In this document: positions 6,474 to 9,303 of the stretch, in pieces | How the letters are laid out: every line of letters starts with the position of its first letter | Position numbering within the stretch: the stretch's first letter is position 1 | From: Opitutales bacterium | Lineage (GTDB): Bacteria > Verrucomicrobiota > Verrucomicrobiia > Opitutales > Intestinicryptomonadaceae | NCBI GenBank assembly: GCA_017526045.1 | Contig: JAFXRX010000131.1 | Coordinates: 1-9,303, forward strand | DNA length: 9,303 nucleotides | Reading direction: 5' to 3' | Program-made: the position numbers and the translations under genes | Notes under the pieces: generated by a model | What the model was told of the DNA's origin: nothing | Seen by the model: the letters and a program-made list of their open reading frames with translations, nothing else | Database searches by the model: none

Positions 6474-6647
6474 TTACTTGGAGCTTTCGGCGCGCTTTTG
6501 CCTGCGTATTTTTTGCTCGATTTCAAGCATCACCTTTTTGTGCGTCGGCGTTTCTTTGAGCGAATTTATCGATTTGTAGGCGTTTTGCAGCCTCTTTAAA
6601 ATTTCCTCTTCGTCGGGCGTAAGCTTTTCGCAGGTTTCTTTGTCCAT
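6474..6647 (-). CDS. 57-residue charged protein of the kinase-sigma operon, unknown function
   Basis: This gene is not recognised. I translated it directly from an ATG at 6647-6645 to TAA at 6476-6474. The protein begins MDKETCEKLTPDEEEILKRL and ends RQKRAESSK. It is very rich in Lys and Glu, has one Cys and no Trp, and shows neither a signal peptide nor a membrane segment. It is predicted to be mostly helical, with a possible short coiled coil and a basic C-terminus, so it should be cytoplasmic. Support for it being real is a good Shine-Dalgarno (AAAGGA, 8 bases upstream), a start one base after the sigma-factor stop (TAATATG), and sensible codon use. Translational coupling to the sigma gene suggests a partner or regulator of the sigma factor or kinase. 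That role is inference only. Confidence 0.7.
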   Translation of the reverse strand: MDKETCEKLTPDEEEILKRLQNAYKSINSLKETPTHKKVMLEIEQKIRRQKRAESSK

Positions 6648-6648
6648 A

Positions 6649-7299
6649 TTAAAAATCCTTTCCGTTTTGCGTGTTTTTTATGGCGTCTTTCAATTTTGAA
6701 ACCACGCGGTAGACCATATTGTTTACGGAGTTTAGCGACACTCCGAGCTCTTCGGAGACGTCTTTGGGCTTTTTGCCCTCGAGCTTTATAGCCTCGAACG
6801 CGGCGCATGTGCGCGGGTCGAGGGTGTGGCGCAGGGCGTTGTAAACGTCGTAGAACATTGCGTTTTTGAAAGCGTTGCCTTCCTCGGCGGAAAGCTCTTC
6901 GGCTGGGTCGGCGCAGGCGTCCTTCAAAATATTTTCATAGTCTATTCCGTCGCATTCAAGCGAGACGTTGAGATTCGACTTTTGGTGCCTTCGGATGAAA
7001 TCCACCGTCCTTAGGTTTGATATGTGCAAAAGCAGCTTGCGGAATTTGCCCTTGCTCTTGTCGTATTTTTTCAGCGAAAAGATTTTGAGGACAGTGAAGG
7101 CGACGTCGGCGACGACTTCGTCGAGAACTGTGTTCGAGACGTTGTACCACTGCTGGCGGAAGAACGAGTTCATCACCATTACGCGCAGAGTGGCGTGGTA
7201 GATGTCGAAGAACCGCTGCCATGCGCCGTTCCAGATTTCAATCTTCTCGTCGTCGGACATCTGCTCGATAATTGTTTGCGGCGTGTTTGGAATGTTCAT
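6649..7299 (-). CDS. ECF-like sigma-70 family RNA polymerase sigma factor, kinase-linked
   Basis: It directs RNA polymerase to a set of promoters. Of 216 residues, region 2 spans about 25-105. It includes a 2.2-like acidic helix DEVVADVAFTVLKIF (60-74) and a 2.3-2.4 segment GKFRKLLLHISNLRTVDFIRRH-like (84-105). Region 4 spans about 160-207 with the helix-turn-helix KKPKDVSEELGVSLNSVNNM and following recognition helix. There is no region 1 or 3, as expected for ECF factors. I chose the ATG at 7299, 7 bases after the kinase stop. An in-frame TTG at 7344 would overlap the kinase by 38 bases and adds an unrelated leader. No clear Shine-Dalgarno is visible. No classical membrane anti-sigma gene follows, so the upstream kinase is the likely controller. 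The conserved Gln of region 2.2 is replaced by Ala63. Confidence 0.85.
   Translation of the reverse strand: MNIPNTPQTIIEQMSDDEKIEIWNGAWQRFFDIYHATLRVMVMNSFFRQQWYNVSNTVLDEVVADVAFTVLKIFSLKKYDKSKGKFRKLLLHISNLRTVDFIRRHQKSNLNVSLECDGIDYENILKDACADPAEELSAEEGNAFKNAMFYDVYNALRHTLDPRTCAAFEAIKLEGKKPKDVSEELGVSLNSVNNMVYRVVSKLKDAIKNTQNGKDF
6656..6661 (-). promoter_or_regulatory. Shine-Dalgarno site for the 57-residue gene
   Basis: On the minus strand AAAGGA lies 8 bases before the ATG at 6647, inside the last codons of the sigma gene. It supports the small reading frame being translated and coupled to the sigma gene. Confidence 0.65.
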
Positions 7300-7306
7300 A
7301 CGCTTA

Positions 7307-8530
7307 TTATCTCGCGCCGTCTTTGATTTTATCACGCAGAACAAATTTTAAAATGCCGTGCACATGCCTTGCGTACTCTTTGTCCGTCAGGTATGGCTTT
7401 GCGGATTTGAGGCTTTTAAGCGACAATTCCGCCGACTTGGTTTGCTCTTCCGCCGCTTCTTGCGCGCTGTATTCGGGGTATAATTTTTTAAAAATGCTTT
7501 CTTTGCCCGGCTGGGCATTTGAAAATTGTTCGCCTGTTTGCCGGGCGGCGTCCGCGTTGGTTGCAGTGCTTTTTTGCTTTCGCAAAAGATAAAGCGCGGG
7601 GAGCGCGGCGGCGCAAAGGCATACAAGGGCGCAAACCGCGATTTTTTTCTTGCCGAATTTTTTTTGGCTTTTGGCCGGGGTTGACTTGGATATTTCGAAG
7701 TCGTCGGACATTACGGCTTCGAGGAAGTCCTGCAGCCTTACGTACCTTTCGTTCGGGGCTTGCGCGAGGGCGCGGTAAATGCAGCGCATCCAGTGCTTGT
7801 ACCTTTGCTGCTCCTTCTCGGAAAGCGCGTCTTTTATTTTTTCGGGGAAGTTGTACGCGGCGCGGCCTATGAGGTCGGGGAAGTTGCCCGAAATTAGCAT
7901 GTAAAAAGTCGTCGCAAGCCCGTACATGTCGGGGTTGCCTCCGCTTGACAAATACCAGTTCGGCGCGGAAAAAAACGGCGTGCCCATGCCCGAGAGGCTC
8001 TTGGTGTCGTCGGCGAGAAGCCCGATGTCGCATAGCCGCGGCTTGCTGCCGAAAAAGAGAATGTTGTCGGGCTTGATGTCGCGGTGCAGCGTTTCGTTTT
8101 CGCCCAAAAATATGGCGGCGTCGAAAATCGGCTTTATGTATTCGCGGATTTCCTCCGCCGAAAACCACTTTTTCTCCGGGCTTTCGCCCATCAGGCGGAT
8201 TTCGTTTGAAAGCGAGCGCGCCTCCCAGTTCGGGTTTTCGGGCGAAATGTTTTTAGAGGTTTCAAGCGCGTCTGCAAGCGGCATTGCGTAGTAAAAAAGC
8301 CCGTCCGCGCTGCCGAAATCGGCTATCGGGCATATGAACGATTTTTTTTCGAGCGACAGCGTTTGATATTTTTTAAACGCCGAAATTTCGCGCGGAGCCT
8401 TTTCGCTTTCTATTATTTTGAGGGCGAAATATTTTTTTGTGCCCCCTTTTTTTGCAAGATATACGGCGCCGTAGCCCCCCGAGCCAATTTTTCGCAGCAT
8501 CTCGTATCCGCCTAAAAAATCGTTTTGCAT
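7307..8530 (-). CDS. Hanks-type Ser/Thr protein kinase with one membrane segment and a C-terminal extracytoplasmic part
   Basis: This is a 407-residue kinase. The catalytic domain (about 8-275) has the glycine loop GSGGYGAVY (16-24), Lys38 in ALKII, a helix-C Glu48, the catalytic loop HRDIKPDN (149-156), the metal motif as DIG (168-170) rather than DFG, APN (189-191) rather than APE, and the PDMYG aspartate Asp201. The essential Lys, Asp and Asn are all present, so it is probably active. A basic linker (KKFGKKK) leads into one hydrophobic span (about 297-316). About 90 polar residues follow, presumably in the periplasm, with no domain I recognise. The sigma gene starts 7 bases downstream, so the two are an operon. 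In known pairs such as Vibrio PknT-EcfP, the kinase phosphorylates the sigma factor. The same job here is an inference. The ATG at 8530 has an A/T-rich leader without Shine-Dalgarno. Confidence 0.9.
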   Translation of the reverse strand: MQNDFLGGYEMLRKIGSGGYGAVYLAKKGGTKKYFALKIIESEKAPREISAFKKYQTLSLEKKSFICPIADFGSADGLFYYAMPLADALETSKNISPENPNWEARSLSNEIRLMGESPEKKWFSAEEIREYIKPIFDAAIFLGENETLHRDIKPDNILFFGSKPRLCDIGLLADDTKSLSGMGTPFFSAPNWYLSSGGNPDMYGLATTFYMLISGNFPDLIGRAAYNFPEKIKDALSEKEQQRYKHWMRCIYRALAQAPNERYVRLQDFLEAVMSDDFEISKSTPAKSQKKFGKKKIAVCALVCLCAAALPALYLLRKQKSTATNADAARQTGEQFSNAQPGKESIFKKLYPEYSAQEAAEEQTKSAELSLKSLKSAKPYLTDKEYARHVHGILKFVLRDKIKDGAR

Positions 8531-8597
8531 GAAATTTTAAAATCAGAATATTTTTTATAATGGCAAGAATTTTATTTTTCGCGTGATAAATTTTTAT

Positions 8598-8609
8598 ATC
8601 TCGCGAGAT
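8598..8609. promoter_or_regulatory. 12-base perfect palindrome, candidate operator
   Basis: ATCTCGCGAGAT reads the same on both strands. Its GC-rich centre stands out in an otherwise A/T-rich spacer, roughly 70 bases upstream of the kinase start. A dimeric regulator site is possible but nothing identifies the regulator. Confidence 0.35.
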
Positions 8610-8620
8610 GTATTGTGTAT

Positions 8621-8664
8621 GCGAAATTTTTTCGGCAAAAAACGTGCCCGCGAAAAAATTTTGC
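8621..8664. repeat. 14-base inverted repeat with 16-base spacer
   Basis: GCGAAATTTTTTCG (8621-8634) and CGAAAAAATTTTGC (8651-8664) are reverse complements at 13 of 14 positions. It could be an operator pair or a hairpin in the leader of the His-rich gene. A- and T-runs are common in this genome's spacers, which lowers the weight of the match. Confidence 0.4.
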
Positions 8665-8752
8665 AACTTTTTCAATTCCGCGGCGTTTTATCTTGTTGAA
8701 TAAAGTGGCGAATTTTTAAATTTGCGCGCGGAGGCAAAATTTAACTCGAAAC

Positions 8753-8761
8753 AAAAGGGGG
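8753..8761 (+). promoter_or_regulatory. Ribosome-binding site of the His-rich protein gene
   Basis: AAAAGGGGG ends 4 bases before the ATG at 8766. It is one of only three clear Shine-Dalgarno sites in the window and fixes this start. Confidence 0.7.
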
Positions 8762-8765
8762 TAAT

Positions 8766-9101
8766 ATGAAAAAAGCAAAAATATTGTTGGCTCTGGCTCT
8801 GTCGGGGTTAATGGCGGCGGCAACTTTCGCGCGGCCTGTGCCCGGCGGCGGCCGCGGATTTCCTCCGCCTCCTCCCATGCACCATGGCGGGCATCATTAC
8901 CACCACCACCATGGCGGCGACTGGTGGATTCCCGCGGCTGTAATCGGCGGATCGCTGCTTGCAGGCGCGGTCATAAACGCTGCGGCAACGCCGACTGCCA
9001 CGACCACAACGACCACTGTTGTCGCGCCCGCGACGCCCTCGAAGGTTGTGCGCATAGATGTTCTGCCGGACGGGACTAAGGTCTATTATTATGGAAACTG
9101 A
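8766..9101 (+). CDS. Small exported His-rich, glycine/proline-rich protein of unknown function
   Basis: No family is recognised. The 111-residue product has a classic signal peptide: KKAK, a hydrophobic core, and ATFA before Arg23 as a likely signal peptidase I site. The mature part then shows a Gly/Pro stretch (PGGGRGFPPPPP), a His cluster MHHGGHHYHHHHGGDWW (38-54) with eight histidines, a hydrophobic glycine-zipper-like segment IPAAVIGGSLLAGAVINAA (55-73), a Thr-rich linker (78-84), and a short C-terminal beta-like unit VVRIDVLPDGTKVYYYGN. It is probably periplasmic or outer-membrane associated. The His cluster suggests binding of Ni, Cu, Zn or heme, which is inference. It has a strong ribosome site. 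It is divergent from the kinase operon and is followed at once by a very long hairpin. Confidence 0.78.
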   Translation: MKKAKILLALALSGLMAAATFARPVPGGGRGFPPPPPMHHGGHHYHHHHGGDWWIPAAVIGGSLLAGAVINAAATPTATTTTTTVVAPATPSKVVRIDVLPDGTKVYYYGN

Positions 9102-9107
9102 CGGGAC

Positions 9108-9252
9108 GGAAGCGGTGCAAAAGCGTTATAGCTTTGCATAACTCCGGGATCAAAAAAGGCGGCTCGGTCGAGTATGTATTTAATACACTCTCTCGCCGCC
9201 TTTTTTGCTGTCCCCGTTATGCTTTGCTCTAACTCTTTTGCCCTGCGCTTCC
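9108..9252. repeat. 145-base imperfect long inverted repeat (large stem-loop element)
   Basis: The two arms pair in ordered blocks. From the outside these are GGAAGCG/CGCTTCC (9108-9114 with 9246-9252), GCAAAAG/CTTTTGC (9117-9123 with 9235-9241), GTTATAGC/GCTCTAAC with one mismatch (9125-9132 with 9226-9233), GCATAAC/GTTATGC (9136-9142 with 9216-9222) and GGGA/TCCC (9146-9149 with 9211-9214). Next come AAAAAAGGCGGC/GCCGCCTTTTTT (9152-9163 with 9195-9206), GAG/CTC, and TGTATT/AATACA at the tip. About 52 pairs form, broken by small internal loops. It starts 6 bases after the stop of the His-rich gene. It may be a miniature mobile element, a structured RNA, or an elaborate bidirectional terminator. 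Confidence 0.8.
9152..9206. terminator. Terminator at the core of the long hairpin
   Basis: AAAAAAGGCGGC (9152-9163) and GCCGCCTTTTTT (9195-9206) form a perfect 12-pair stem with T6 on the plus strand and A6/T6 symmetry for the other direction. A smaller inner hairpin caps it. It should end transcription of the His-rich gene, and of any minus-strand gene entering from the right. Confidence 0.75.
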
Positions 9253-9303
9253 TGCCATATTAAAAAACATGGGGCGCGGATTGTTTTTCTTCTGTGCGCC
9301 GTA

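Larger units (their letters stand above)
8531..8765. promoter_or_regulatory. Divergent intergenic region between the kinase operon and the His-rich exported protein gene
   Basis: This A/T-rich 235-base spacer should contain the promoters of both flanking units. On the plus strand a perfect TATAAT (8556-8561) has no -35 box at standard spacing. On the minus strand TTGCCA (8566-8561) has only a weak -10 downstream. It also holds the palindrome at 8598-8609 and the inverted repeat at 8621-8664. No reading frame in it looks coding. Confidence 0.4.

Noticed and set aside
6596..6808. 70-codon frame at the end of the sigma gene
   Set aside because: It overlaps region 4 of the sigma factor in another frame and is Arg/Lys-rich shadow sequence; the 57-codon frame at 6474-6647 fits the operon better.
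7300..7344. TTG start giving a 231-residue sigma factor
   Set aside because: It would overlap the kinase by 38 bases, has no ribosome site, and the added residues are unlike the family; the ATG at 7299 fits.
9136..9222. Integron attC-like boxes (GCATAAC and GTTATGC, 6 of 7 to the R box consensus)
   Set aside because: Pairing continues well outside these boxes, each has a mismatch to RYYYAAC/GTTRRRY, and no integrase or cassette array is visible.
9125..9235. 20-base near-direct repeat GTTATAGCTTTGCATAACTC / GTTATGCTTTGCTCTAACTC
   Set aside because: It is a by-product of the larger inverted repeat, whose arms are themselves near-palindromic at this point.
9269..9303. ATG at 9269 opening a frame to the right edge
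   Set aside because: Only 11 codons are visible, with no ribosome site, so a gene cannot be supported.

Overview
The window looks like a chromosomal segment of a Gram-negative bacterium, most likely a Verrucomicrobiota member near the Opitutae. This lineage call is tentative. It rests on an lpxA gene (lipid A, hence an outer membrane), a Hanks-type Ser/Thr kinase paired with an ECF-like sigma factor (frequent in the Planctomycetes-Verrucomicrobia group), PyrD motifs that recall Opitutae, and moderately GC-rich genes separated by very A/T-rich spacers. No phage, insertion sequence, tRNA, rRNA or CRISPR array is visible.

Layout from left to right. On the minus strand lie the 5' part of an Fe/Mn superoxide dismutase gene (1-235, cut by the window edge) and, upstream of it, tadA (294-851). 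Diverging on the plus strand is a compact run: infA (934-1218), a FecCD-type permease (1231-2217), its HmuV-like ATPase (2210-2986) and a P-II nitrogen regulator (3037-3384). Tandem terminators close this run. pyrD (3540-4598, minus) converges on them. lpxA (4751-5548) and pdxA (5560-6465) form a plus-strand pair.

The right third is the most distinctive part. A minus-strand operon encodes a single-pass membrane Ser/Thr kinase (7307-8530), an ECF-like sigma factor (6649-7299) and a 57-residue unrecognised protein (6474-6647), with gaps of 7 and 1 bases. A 235-base A/T-rich intergenic region with a 12-base palindrome and a 14-base inverted repeat separates the kinase from a divergent gene for a small exported His-rich protein (8766-9101). 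Just after that gene lies a 145-base imperfect hairpin of about 52 base pairs (9108-9252), with an A6/T6 terminator stem at its core.

Most genes are housekeeping: tRNA editing, translation initiation, heme or siderophore uptake, nitrogen sensing, pyrimidine, lipid A and vitamin B6 synthesis. PyrD and PdxA carry unexpected residues at active-site positions (Cys for Ser; Gln for His). The best candidates for an undescribed system are the kinase-sigma-small-protein operon, possibly with the His-rich protein as a target or signal source, and the long hairpin.
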